The notes under the pieces: generated by a model
What the model saw: the letters and a program-made list of their open reading frames with translations, nothing else
Database searches by the model: none
What the model was told of the DNA's origin: nothing
From: Bacteroidota bacterium
GTDB lineage: Bacteria; Bacteroidota; Rhodothermia; Rhodothermales; UBA10348
Reading direction: 5' to 3'
DNA length: 6,206 nucleotides
Assembly: GCA_004356265.1 (NCBI GenBank)
Contig: SMXK01000081.1
Coordinates: forward strand, 1-6,206
Made by a program: the position numbers and the translations under genes
Part shown: positions 1-6,206 of the stretch, piece after piece
Layout: each line of letters begins with the position of its first letter
How positions within the stretch are numbered: position 1 is the first letter of the stretch

Positions 1-4
1 TCTT

Positions 5-1723
5 TTAAGCGGTCGCTGCTACTTCTTCCAGCTGAATACCGATTTCACCCATACCCTCGTACGAGAGGCCTGCGAAAGCTTCATTTGAGTCGGCCAATTC
101 CTCAATAATCTGCCGTGGCCCTTTAAAAGAGAGATCCTGACCAAGAGCGTGTGCTACTTCCGGAATGGAGACCCACCCGGGCAGGCAATCGACCAGGTTT
201 TCTTCGTGGTGCCATTTGTCAAAGGGCGTTCCGTGCATGTCCGCCCGACTTTTCCCGATCGACATCATGAGTGTTCTGTTGACCGCCCTGATCGCTTTGG
301 CTGGCACCGACTTCTGTGCGTATCCATTCTCACTCACGTATGTCCCGACCGTTTCCACGATCATGGCAGCGGGTAGTGTAACCGCGGCAAGATCAACCAG
401 CTGATTCGAAATTGAATTGTCATGCACGATCACCTGAACACCTGAAAGATCTTCGGCCGAGCAGAGCCCCGACGTGATCAGATCCTCTTCCAGCACATAT
501 AAGACTTTGATCTCGCCAGATGAAAGCCTGGAACGAAGCGATTCACCGGTTAAAGGGTGCATATCCAATCGAAGGCAGCCCTCCCTGTTAGGCGTTTTAT
601 CGTCTGTCACGAGCCAGTTGTCACCAGCACCCTCGACAGCGTGTTCGACAAATACCGGGGTGTCTGCACCCAACGATGCTGCCATCCTGCCAAGAAGGAA
701 ATTGTCTTCCACACATGCAGACGACGAACCAACAAATAGTATTTCTGCGCCTTCACATTTGGCGAGCAGGCCCCTCGCGTGTTCGTAGGCCAGGTCCCAT
801 GTCACCGGATCCCCGTCGACAGTCGGACCACTCGGCCGGTTGTCATTAAATCGGCGATAGTCCAGTCTGTCTTCGTCGGCCAGCCAATACTCGTTCACAA
901 ACATGTTGGTGCGCGGTGTCACCTTCATGATCAGGTTGTCTTGGACCCAGTAGTGACAGTTTGAACCCTTCGCATTGGTCGTCGTGATGGATGGCGTACT
1001 GCTCATCTCCCATACGCGGGCCTTAAACCGGAAATCACGAGACGTGAGGGCACCAACCGGACAGATGTCGATCACGTTCATAGAATATGGTTCGTCGAAA
1101 ACCACACCCGGGGGCGTCATTGGATAGTTGTCTACGCCCCGTTCAATGATTGTAAGCTGATGGCTCTCAGAGATTTCATCCGTAAATCGGGTGCACCGCG
1201 TGCAGTTAATGCACCGTTCACCGTCCAACATTACATTGGGGCCGAGTTCAATCTGCTTGGGTTTGTGTGATTTCTCAAATTCAAATCGAGAACTCTCCGG
1301 GCCGAACTTGTAGGCTTGTATCTGCAGCGGACAATTGCCCGCCTGATCACAAATTGGGCAATCAAGCGGGTGGTTGATGAGCAAAAACTCAAGGTTGTCT
1401 TTCTGCGCTCTCCGAATAATATCGCTGGAACGGTGCGTACGAATAACCATTCCATCCGCTGCGGGCTGGGTACACGATGTCATTAATTTCGGCATGAATT
1501 GAATGACGGGGTTTCCGTCTTCATCCAGTATGGCATGACCTGTAGCCCGATCACGATCTGGCATTCCGACTTCGATCAGGCACTGTCGGCAGTTGGCAGG
1601 AGCTGACATTGCGGGGTGATAGCAGAAATGAGGCACATCCACCTCATTATCCAGACAGAACTGGAGCACCATCGGGCTGCCCTCAAATTCGAACGTCTGA
1701 TGGTCTATTGTTACTTTAGCCAT
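5..1723 (-). CDS. nuoG: NADH-quinone oxidoreductase subunit G (75 kDa subunit), short form without cluster N7
   Basis: NuoG (75 kDa/Nqo3) carries the iron-sulfur relay between NuoF and the connecting module. The protein is 572 residues, against about 908 in E. coli. The binuclear N1b ligands are Cys34, Cys45, Cys48 and Cys84. N5 is ligated by His118, Cys122, Cys125 and Cys131 (H-x3-C-x2-C-x5-C). N4 is ligated by Cys171, Cys174, Cys177 and Cys221 (CPVGAL). The N7 positions, at spacing C-x2-C-x3-C-x27-C, hold Thr247, Asn250, Ser254 and Ala282, so N7 is absent. The molybdopterin-oxidoreductase-like C-terminal region is short but keeps a family stretch, TLPAAMIVETVGTYVSENG, near 449-467. The ATG at 1723 was chosen because MAKVTID begins the ferredoxin fold and lies 31 bp after nuoF; the 44 codons open further upstream overlap nuoF and look unlike the family. 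It ends in TAA, and nuoH would be expected next, outside the window. Confidence 0.96.
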   Translation of the reverse strand: MAKVTIDHQTFEFEGSPMVLQFCLDNEVDVPHFCYHPAMSAPANCRQCLIEVGMPDRDRATGHAILDEDGNPVIQFMPKLMTSCTQPAADGMVIRTHRSSDIIRRAQKDNLEFLLINHPLDCPICDQAGNCPLQIQAYKFGPESSRFEFEKSHKPKQIELGPNVMLDGERCINCTRCTRFTDEISESHQLTIIERGVDNYPMTPPGVVFDEPYSMNVIDICPVGALTSRDFRFKARVWEMSSTPSITTTNAKGSNCHYWVQDNLIMKVTPRTNMFVNEYWLADEDRLDYRRFNDNRPSGPTVDGDPVTWDLAYEHARGLLAKCEGAEILFVGSSSACVEDNFLLGRMAASLGADTPVFVEHAVEGAGDNWLVTDDKTPNREGCLRLDMHPLTGESLRSRLSSGEIKVLYVLEEDLITSGLCSAEDLSGVQVIVHDNSISNQLVDLAAVTLPAAMIVETVGTYVSENGYAQKSVPAKAIRAVNRTLMMSIGKSRADMHGTPFDKWHHEENLVDCLPGWVSIPEVAHALGQDLSFKGPRQIIEELADSNEAFAGLSYEGMGEIGIQLEEVAATA

Positions 1724-1754
1724 GGAGTCAGGCAATATGATTGGAAACGCCAGA

Positions 1755-3080
1755 TTATATCGAAATGCCAGCCGGTACAAGGCTTGGTCGACAGCGGGCT
1801 TCAAACTCGTCTCTGAAACGTTCGACGGTGTATCGAACCGGCCACGCAGCGGCATCTGCGAGGGCGCAGACCGTTCGGCCTTCCATTTGTGTACAGAGGT
1901 CAGTTAATAAGTCCAGATCACGATAGTGGCCTTCCCCTCGTTCAAGGCGGGAGACAATGTCTTCCAACCAACCCGTGCCTTCACGACAGGGTGTACACTG
2001 GCCGCAACTTTCATGATGATAAAAATGTGTAATTCGTCTCAGGAAGCCAACAATATCGGTGTCTTCGTCCATCACGAGCATGCCCGCGGTTCCCATCATG
2101 GAGCCGGCTTCTTTCAGCGATTCCGCATCCATCCGAACGCCTTCAATCATGTCTGCACGCAGGATCGGTGTTGACGAACCGCCTGGAACGATAGCCTTCA
2201 GTTTTTTCCCGTTACGGATACCGCCCGCTACTTTGTAGATCAGATCGGTAATGAGAATACCGGTCGGATACTCGTACACACCTGGCCGATTTACGTGTCC
2301 GGAAACGCCGTACAACACCGGTCCGGGGTGACGTTCGGCACCTACAGAAGCAAACCAGTCGCCGCCTTTATTCAAGATAGTCGGGATCGCCGCAAGAGTT
2401 TCCACATTGTTAATGGTCGTCGGGTATCCCCAAACTCCTTTCTGGGCAGGAAATGGCGGCTTGACACGTGGATAGGCCCGTTCTCCCTCAAGCGAATTCA
2501 TCAGGCTGGATTCTTCGCCACAGATGTACGCACCCGCACCTTTGTGAATTACGATCTCGACGGAGAAGTCCGAACCCATAATGTTTTTGCCCGCATATCC
2601 CTTTTCGTATAACTTGGCCAATTCGACCTCGATGTGGGTAATCCAGTCGGCAAACTCACCGCGGATGTATAAAAAGGCTGTCCCGGCAGATATGGCATAA
2701 CAGGCGAGCAAGATCCCTTCGAATAACGAATGAGGATTGTATTCCAGGAGCTGCCGGTCTTTAAAGGTACCCGGTTCGCTCTCGTCACCGTTGCAGCATA
2801 TAAATCGAGGTACTTCCGGGTCAACCGGCGGCATAAACGACCATTTTAATCCGGTTGGAAAACCTGCACCTCCACGCCCTCGAAGTCCACTCGCTTTGAC
2901 TTCGTCGGTAACCTTGGCAGGTGTCCAGTCGTCCGAGACCAGTACCTTACGAAGCGCCTGATAACCGCCGTTTTCTTCGTACACATCCAGGCGGTGCAAA
3001 TCCTTGATGGACGGTAGAAGAACCCTCTCGTAGGAGCGCCAGTCCGTTATTCGACCTGAATTATCTTTTTTAGCTTCCAT
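1755..3080 (-). CDS. nuoF: NADH-quinone oxidoreductase subunit F (51 kDa, NADH- and FMN-binding)
   Basis: NuoF (51 kDa/Nqo1) binds NADH and FMN, takes the hydride, and passes electrons to its tetranuclear cluster N3 and then to NuoG. The protein is 441 residues, near the 445 of E. coli. The glycine-rich flavin loop GLRGRGGAGFPTGLKW is at residues 65-80. NGDESEPGTFKDR is at 97-109, and the nucleotide-site segment GAGAYICGEESSL, with Glu189 and Glu190, is at 181-193. The N3 ligands are Cys359, Cys362 and Cys365 (SCGQCTPCREGT), with Cys405 in GRTVCALAD as the fourth. The ATG at 3080 was chosen because the frame upstream runs inside nuoE and encodes nothing family-like, and because it lies one base after the nuoE stop. 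It ends in TAA 31 bp before nuoG. All catalytic and ligand residues I can check are present, so it should be active. Confidence 0.98.
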   Translation of the reverse strand: MEAKKDNSGRITDWRSYERVLLPSIKDLHRLDVYEENGGYQALRKVLVSDDWTPAKVTDEVKASGLRGRGGAGFPTGLKWSFMPPVDPEVPRFICCNGDESEPGTFKDRQLLEYNPHSLFEGILLACYAISAGTAFLYIRGEFADWITHIEVELAKLYEKGYAGKNIMGSDFSVEIVIHKGAGAYICGEESSLMNSLEGERAYPRVKPPFPAQKGVWGYPTTINNVETLAAIPTILNKGGDWFASVGAERHPGPVLYGVSGHVNRPGVYEYPTGILITDLIYKVAGGIRNGKKLKAIVPGGSSTPILRADMIEGVRMDAESLKEAGSMMGTAGMLVMDEDTDIVGFLRRITHFYHHESCGQCTPCREGTGWLEDIVSRLERGEGHYRDLDLLTDLCTQMEGRTVCALADAAAWPVRYTVERFRDEFEARCRPSLVPAGISI

Positions 3081-3084
3081 ACTA
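3078..3084 (-). other. nuoE stop / nuoF start junction (TAGTATG)
   Basis: Read on the minus strand, the nuoE stop TAG is followed by one T and then the nuoF ATG. No Shine-Dalgarno sequence is visible in the 20 bases before the ATG. Such near-contact of stop and start is commonly linked to re-initiation by terminating ribosomes, which would balance output of NuoE and NuoF, partners in the same NADH dehydrogenase module. The junction itself is seen directly; the coupling is inferred. Confidence 0.5.
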
Positions 3085-3756
3085 TAGGATTGTTTCGGCA
3101 ATCGGCGGTGCTTTGGTTTCAAGAACAGCTTGCGTGTCAGAACGTCTGTTTCCGCCCATCTCATCGGCATCCTGAGGAAGCGTCATGGATTCAAATTCGA
3201 GTGATTTACCGTCTCGAAGAGCGTCCAGCATCGCATCAATTTTTTCCGGTGTGAGCTGCATGACATATCGGCCGTTGGTTACTTGCAACATGGGCGCAGC
3301 ATCACAGGCGCCAAGGCACTCGGCCTGTTGGATTGTGAACTCGCCATCGGACGTAGTTTCGCCCGACTTAATTCCCAGTTTCTCTTCCAGATAGTGCAGT
3401 ATGTCATATCCACCACATAGTTGGCAAGTGAAGCATGTGCATACATCCAGAACGTGTTTGCCCTTTTTCTTTTTGAAATACTGCGTGTAAAAGGTCGCCA
3501 CACCATACGCTTTCGCGTACGGAATGCCGGTCGCTTCCGCCGACAATCGAATCACTTCCGGAGCGAGGTATCCAAATTTTTCCTGAGCGAGCCAGAGTAC
3601 ACGCATGATAGCGCCGTCTACGGTGGGGTAGTGCGATTTCCATCGCTCGATCTGCGCCGTTTCGTCTGTCGTGAAAACCAGTTCCTCGTTTGAAAAAACG
3701 GGCACGAAGGTCTCGCTCGTGTGCCCGTCACCGGACGTAGTGGGAAGTTCAATCAT
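3082..3756 (-). CDS. nuoE: NADH-quinone oxidoreductase subunit E (24 kDa subunit)
   Basis: NuoE (24 kDa/Nqo2) is a thioredoxin-fold ferredoxin-like subunit that partners NuoF in the NADH dehydrogenase module and holds the binuclear cluster N1a. The protein has 224 residues. The N1a ligands are Cys106, Cys111, Cys147 and Cys151, spaced C-x4-C-x35-C-x3-C, which matches E. coli Cys92/97/133/137 as remembered. The helical N-terminal part (about 30-95) contains the family segments AIMRVLWLAQEKFGYL and YGVATFYTQYF. Two further cysteines, Cys108 and Cys114, make the first ligand region unusually cysteine-rich. After about residue 185 there is a tail of roughly 40 polar residues beyond the domain, making the protein longer than the 166-residue E. 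coli NuoE. It starts 8 bp after nuoD, and its TAG stop is one base from the nuoF ATG. The assignment is secure. Confidence 0.97.
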   Translation of the reverse strand: MIELPTTSGDGHTSETFVPVFSNEELVFTTDETAQIERWKSHYPTVDGAIMRVLWLAQEKFGYLAPEVIRLSAEATGIPYAKAYGVATFYTQYFKKKKGKHVLDVCTCFTCQLCGGYDILHYLEEKLGIKSGETTSDGEFTIQQAECLGACDAAPMLQVTNGRYVMQLTPEKIDAMLDALRDGKSLEFESMTLPQDADEMGGNRRSDTQAVLETKAPPIAETIL

Positions 3757-3764
3757 ATCTGTGT

Positions 3765-5078
3765 CTACTTGTCCGCCTCGCCGAGAACGGGATCAATGGT
3801 ACCAATGAGTACAACCATATCACCCATGGCAGAACCCTCCATCATGTATTCCAGGGCCTGTACGTTGCTGAAGCTCGGGGAATTCATCTTGACTCGCCAT
3901 GGAGTACCGGTTCCATCCGACTGCAGGTAAAATCCGAGCTCGCCTTTGCTCCCCTCGATGGCGTGGTACGCCGCCGCTCCTTTTGGAGCGCAAACACCCG
4001 AATCCGTATACATGAAGTCGTGGATGAGGCCCTCCATTGTGTAATACACTTCGTTCTTGGAAGGATACGAGCGTTTGGCATCGTCTGTCCGAATCGGGCC
4101 CGCGGGAAGTTTTTCGATGCACTGCCTGATGATCTTCATGCTCTCTTTCATTTCATCCATCCGGACAAAATATCTGGCAAGCGAATCACCCTCAGTGCGG
4201 ATCGGGATATTGAAATCAACTTCTTCGTATTTCAGGTACGGTTCGAATATGCGAATATCATGTGCCACACCGGATCCTCTGAGATTCGGACCCGTCATTC
4301 CGAATTCCACGACTTCCTCCGCAGATAACACACCGACATCTTTACATCTGTCAATCCAAATTCGATTTCGGTTCAGGAGTTTTTCCCACTCTCCGATTGT
4401 AACGACGAAACGGTCAATAAAATCAGAAATCAGGTTCAGTCCTGTGTCTGAAATATCGCTGGCAACGCCTCCGATTCTACAGTGAGAAACGGTCAGGCGA
4501 GCGCCCGTGACCTCGTCGAAAATTGTATAAATGTCTTCCCGATACTGAAAAGTCCACAAGAAAACAGAAACCGCTCCGGCATCCATGAGGGCAACGCCCA
4601 GCCATAACAGATGCGAAGAAATTCGAGCTACCTCACACATCATCGTGCGAATCCATTGCGCCCGGTTCGGTGCTTCAATGCCCACGAGTTTCTCTACTGC
4701 CAGGCACCACGCGACGTTATTGGCATATGGCGACAGGTAATCCATTCTGTCTGTGTAAGGCATGAACTCCTGATAGGTCTTGGCCTCGGCAATTTTTTCA
4801 ATACCACGGTGCAGGTAACCGATATCCAGAACACATTTGTCGATGGTCTCCCCGTCCAGTTTCACAGCGCACCTGAGCACACCGTGCGTAGCCGGATGCT
4901 GTGGGCCAATGTTCAGGACCATCTCGTTGTCCAGCGGATCGACAATACGATCTTCGGCACTTCGATGTTTATTGTCCAGCCACGAGTGTTTGCTTTCAAG
5001 TCGCGCGTATAGAGCCTCCTGGTGGCGAGGCCAGTAACTGAACGTCTTGCCAAAGTCTTCTTGTTCGATAATGCTCAT
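3765..5078 (-). CDS. nuoD: NADH-quinone oxidoreductase subunit D (49 kDa subunit)
   Basis: NuoD (49 kDa/Nqo4), related to the large subunit of NiFe hydrogenases, forms the quinone-binding cavity together with NuoB. The protein is 437 residues, close to the usual length for a stand-alone NuoD. The N-terminal signature NIGPQHPATHGVLR lies at residues 56-69. By alignment with Thermus Nqo4 from memory, His65 matches the quinone-contacting His38, and Tyr114 in RMDY matches Tyr87, so both quinone ligands are kept. Other family blocks are IGYLHRGIEK (86-95), RIGGVASD (201-208), LRGSGVAHDIR (266-276), GELGFYLQSDG (379-389) and the C-terminal DPVLGEADK. The first 50 residues are a charged extension ahead of the conserved core. 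It starts with ATG 21 bp after nuoC and ends with TAG 8 bp before nuoE. No truncation or missing key residue is visible. Confidence 0.98.
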   Translation of the reverse strand: MSIIEQEDFGKTFSYWPRHQEALYARLESKHSWLDNKHRSAEDRIVDPLDNEMVLNIGPQHPATHGVLRCAVKLDGETIDKCVLDIGYLHRGIEKIAEAKTYQEFMPYTDRMDYLSPYANNVAWCLAVEKLVGIEAPNRAQWIRTMMCEVARISSHLLWLGVALMDAGAVSVFLWTFQYREDIYTIFDEVTGARLTVSHCRIGGVASDISDTGLNLISDFIDRFVVTIGEWEKLLNRNRIWIDRCKDVGVLSAEEVVEFGMTGPNLRGSGVAHDIRIFEPYLKYEEVDFNIPIRTEGDSLARYFVRMDEMKESMKIIRQCIEKLPAGPIRTDDAKRSYPSKNEVYYTMEGLIHDFMYTDSGVCAPKGAAAYHAIEGSKGELGFYLQSDGTGTPWRVKMNSPSFSNVQALEYMMEGSAMGDMVVLIGTIDPVLGEADK

Positions 5079-5099
5079 GATAACGTGAGATCAAGCGCT

Positions 5100-5798
5100 T
5101 TACAGCAGCTCAGTCCGTTCCTCCTCCTCAAAACTGGTGGCAGGTTTCGAGCCGTGTGCCGCTGGAAAAGGATCCAAGGTGAGTCCGGCTTCCGGGCTCT
5201 GTGGTGGAAGGGGAAGTGATCCGGGCACACCCAACAGAGGGAATTCTTTCCGGAGCGGATAATATTCAAAATCCTCAGGCATAAACATGCGTCTGAGGTC
5301 CGGATGATCATTAAAGCGGATGCCGAACATGTCGAAACATTCCCGCTCGTTCCAATTTGCTGCTCGAAACACCTCGCATACTGAATCAACGGTCAGATCA
5401 TCCTCGTCAATGCGCGTGACGAGTCTGATCCGCTTTTTTTCCGACATGGAGACGAGGTTATAAAAGACCTCATACCTGTTTTCTTCTGTAAACCGGTCGA
5501 TTCCGCCGAGGTCTGCGAAATACGTGAACCCCTGCTGGTCTTTCAAAAATTGACATGCGGCCCGAATTTTGGTTCGCGTAATCCGGACTGTTTTTTCGCC
5601 TGCATATTCGCTGATTTCTTCAATCGCCTCACCGAATTCGGCGCGCAGGGCTTCGACGACACCCGCACATTCGCCTGTAGATTTGACGTGGGGATTTACA
5701 GATTCCGGTTGATCTTCAGGAGTTCCAATGGGTGAAAAGTGGAACGCGAGGGTCGCCGGAGTCGGATTGCCGACGGATTTCTTGCTTTCGCTTTCCAT
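5100..5798 (-). CDS. nuoC: NADH-quinone oxidoreductase subunit C (30 kDa subunit)
   Basis: NuoC is a structural subunit of the complex I connecting module without a redox cofactor, packing against NuoD. With the chosen start it has 232 residues. The 30 kDa subunit signature is clear at about residues 149-158 (WNERECFDMFG), followed by FNDHPDLRRMFMPEDF and PLRKEFPLLG near residues 162-190. The conserved fold begins around residue 45. The first 40 or so residues are polar and variable, and the last 40 form a proline-rich then glutamate-rich tail, so both ends go beyond the core. The ATG at 5798 was chosen because it sits 4 bp after the nuoB stop, in keeping with the short positive gaps elsewhere in the operon. 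An in-frame ATG at 5819 would add seven residues and overlap nuoB by 17 bp; neither has a strong ribosome binding site. It is separate from nuoD, not fused as in E. coli. The family is certain, the start less so. Confidence 0.96.
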   Translation of the reverse strand: MESESKKSVGNPTPATLAFHFSPIGTPEDQPESVNPHVKSTGECAGVVEALRAEFGEAIEEISEYAGEKTVRITRTKIRAACQFLKDQQGFTYFADLGGIDRFTEENRYEVFYNLVSMSEKKRIRLVTRIDEDDLTVDSVCEVFRAANWNERECFDMFGIRFNDHPDLRRMFMPEDFEYYPLRKEFPLLGVPGSLPLPPQSPEAGLTLDPFPAAHGSKPATSFEEEERTELL

Positions 5799-5802
5799 AA
5801 AT

Positions 5803-6206
5803 TTATCTGGCCTGGTCATTCAAATCAGAGGGCGAGAAAATTTTGTCGCCGTCCGGAGTGATGATCCGGGGTTTGGCCGGACTTGGCGTTTCGCGGGCTT
5901 CTCCAAATTCGAAATCTTTTGCAATCGTATACTGATTCCGAATTTTCTCCTGAATATCCATCAATGCATGGATTAAGGCTTCTGGCCGTGGCGGGCACCC
6001 GGCGACGTATACGTCTACCGGGAGAAAATTGTCGCAGCCCTGAACGACGCCGTAACACCGGTGCATTCCTCCACTCGAAGCGCAAGCGCCCATGGCGATG
6101 CACCATTTAGGATCCGCCATCTGATCCCACACCCGCCGGATGGCATGGGACATTTTGTAAGAGACCCAACCGGCTACAATCATCAAATCCGCCTGCCTGG
6201 GCGAAA
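5803..6206 (-). CDS. nuoB: NADH-quinone oxidoreductase subunit B, 5' end cut by window edge
   Basis: NuoB (PSST/Nqo6 family) carries the last iron-sulfur cluster, N2, which hands electrons to quinone at the NuoB/NuoD interface in the peripheral arm of complex I. The frame is open to the window edge. The visible 133 residues begin SPRQADLMIVAG, the conserved mid-protein segment of the family, so the true start lies outside the window. Two of the four N2 ligands are visible: the Cys of MGACASSGG (visible residue 41) and the Cys of the VAGCPPRPE motif (visible residue 70). The paired-Cys motif that supplies the other two should be upstream, out of view. After the conserved core there is a polar tail of roughly 45 residues ending in a TAA stop. 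A TTG codon at 6184-6186 is internal and is not a start. nuoC follows immediately. The family assignment is secure; only the missing N-terminus is unseen. Confidence 0.97.
   Translation of the reverse strand, partial: SPRQADLMIVAGWVSYKMSHAIRRVWDQMADPKWCIAMGACASSGGMHRCYGVVQGCDNFLPVDVYVAGCPPRPEALIHALMDIQEKIRNQYTIAKDFEFGEARETPSPAKPRIITPDGDKIFSPSDLNDQAR

Larger units (their letters stand above)
1..6206 (-). other. nuo operon segment, order nuoB-C-D-E-F-G
   Basis: Six complex I genes lie head to tail on one strand in the canonical bacterial order. The intergenic gaps are 4, 21, 8, 1 and 31 bp, and none contains a recognisable hairpin terminator or a promoter-like element. The only other non-coding bases are the 4 bp after the nuoG stop. 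There is no gene-free stretch longer than 31 bp. Co-transcription from a promoter upstream of nuoA or nuoB, outside the window, is inferred from this layout. Confidence 0.9.

Noticed and set aside
1724..1754. The 31 bp nuoF-nuoG spacer as a possible promoter or terminator
   Set aside because: It is too short, with no clear inverted repeat, T-run or paired promoter boxes.
1724..1855. A longer nuoG starting at 1855
   Set aside because: It would overlap nuoF by about 100 bp, and the added residues do not resemble NuoG, whereas MAKVTID at 1723 begins the ferredoxin fold.
3081..3170. A longer nuoF starting at 3170
   Set aside because: The extra 30 codons fall within the end of nuoE in another frame and look unlike any NuoF N-terminus; the ATG at 3080 gives the normal family length.
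3459..3480. An A-rich stretch in nuoE (minus strand) with two AAA-AAG pairs, considered as a frameshift slippery site
   Set aside because: It encodes a lysine run (FKKKKGK) in an intact frame, the protein continues normally through it to the N1a ligands, and no downstream stimulatory structure is evident.
4057..4485. A 142-codon open frame on the plus strand, along with several other plus-strand frames of 60 to 133 codons
   Set aside because: All lie opposite well-supported nuo genes, resemble no family I know, and are explained as shadows of the coding strand.

Overview
The window holds six consecutive genes of a respiratory complex I (NADH:quinone oxidoreductase, nuo) operon. All are on the minus strand, so transcription runs from high to low coordinates in the order nuoB (5' truncated by the window edge), nuoC, nuoD, nuoE, nuoF, nuoG. 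About 99% of the bases are coding. The gaps between genes are only 1 to 31 bp, which fits a single polycistronic transcript. The operon's promoter and nuoA should lie beyond position 6206, and nuoH onward beyond position 1. No RNA genes, mobile elements, repeats, CRISPR arrays, terminators or promoters can be supported.

Region by region: 5803-6206 is the C-terminal 133 residues of NuoB, carrying two of the N2 cluster ligands. 5100-5798 is NuoC. 3765-5078 is NuoD, which with NuoB forms the quinone site. 3082-3756 is NuoE (cluster N1a). 1755-3080 is NuoF (FMN, NADH site, cluster N3). 5-1723 is NuoG (clusters N1b, N5 and N4). NADH is oxidised at FMN in NuoF, and electrons pass through the NuoF and NuoG clusters to N2 in NuoB and on to quinone at the NuoB/NuoD interface. 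NuoE's N1a lies off the main path. The membrane proton-pumping subunits are not in the window.

The presence of nuoE, nuoF and nuoG points to a complete NADH-oxidising enzyme, not the 11-subunit form without the dehydrogenase module. nuoC and nuoD are separate genes, unlike the fused nuoCD of E. coli. Base composition looks close to 50% GC by eye. None of the five gene starts inside the window has a convincing Shine-Dalgarno sequence. That, together with the short NuoG and the sequence style of NuoB and NuoE, suggests a member of the Bacteroidota/Rhodothermota/Balneolota group or a related marine lineage. This placement is an inference from memory of the families and is not firm.

This is an ordinary core-metabolism region, and I found no sign of a new biological system. 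The points most worth a second look are the short NuoG, which has lost all four N7 cluster ligands, and the cysteine-rich N1a site and long tail of NuoE.
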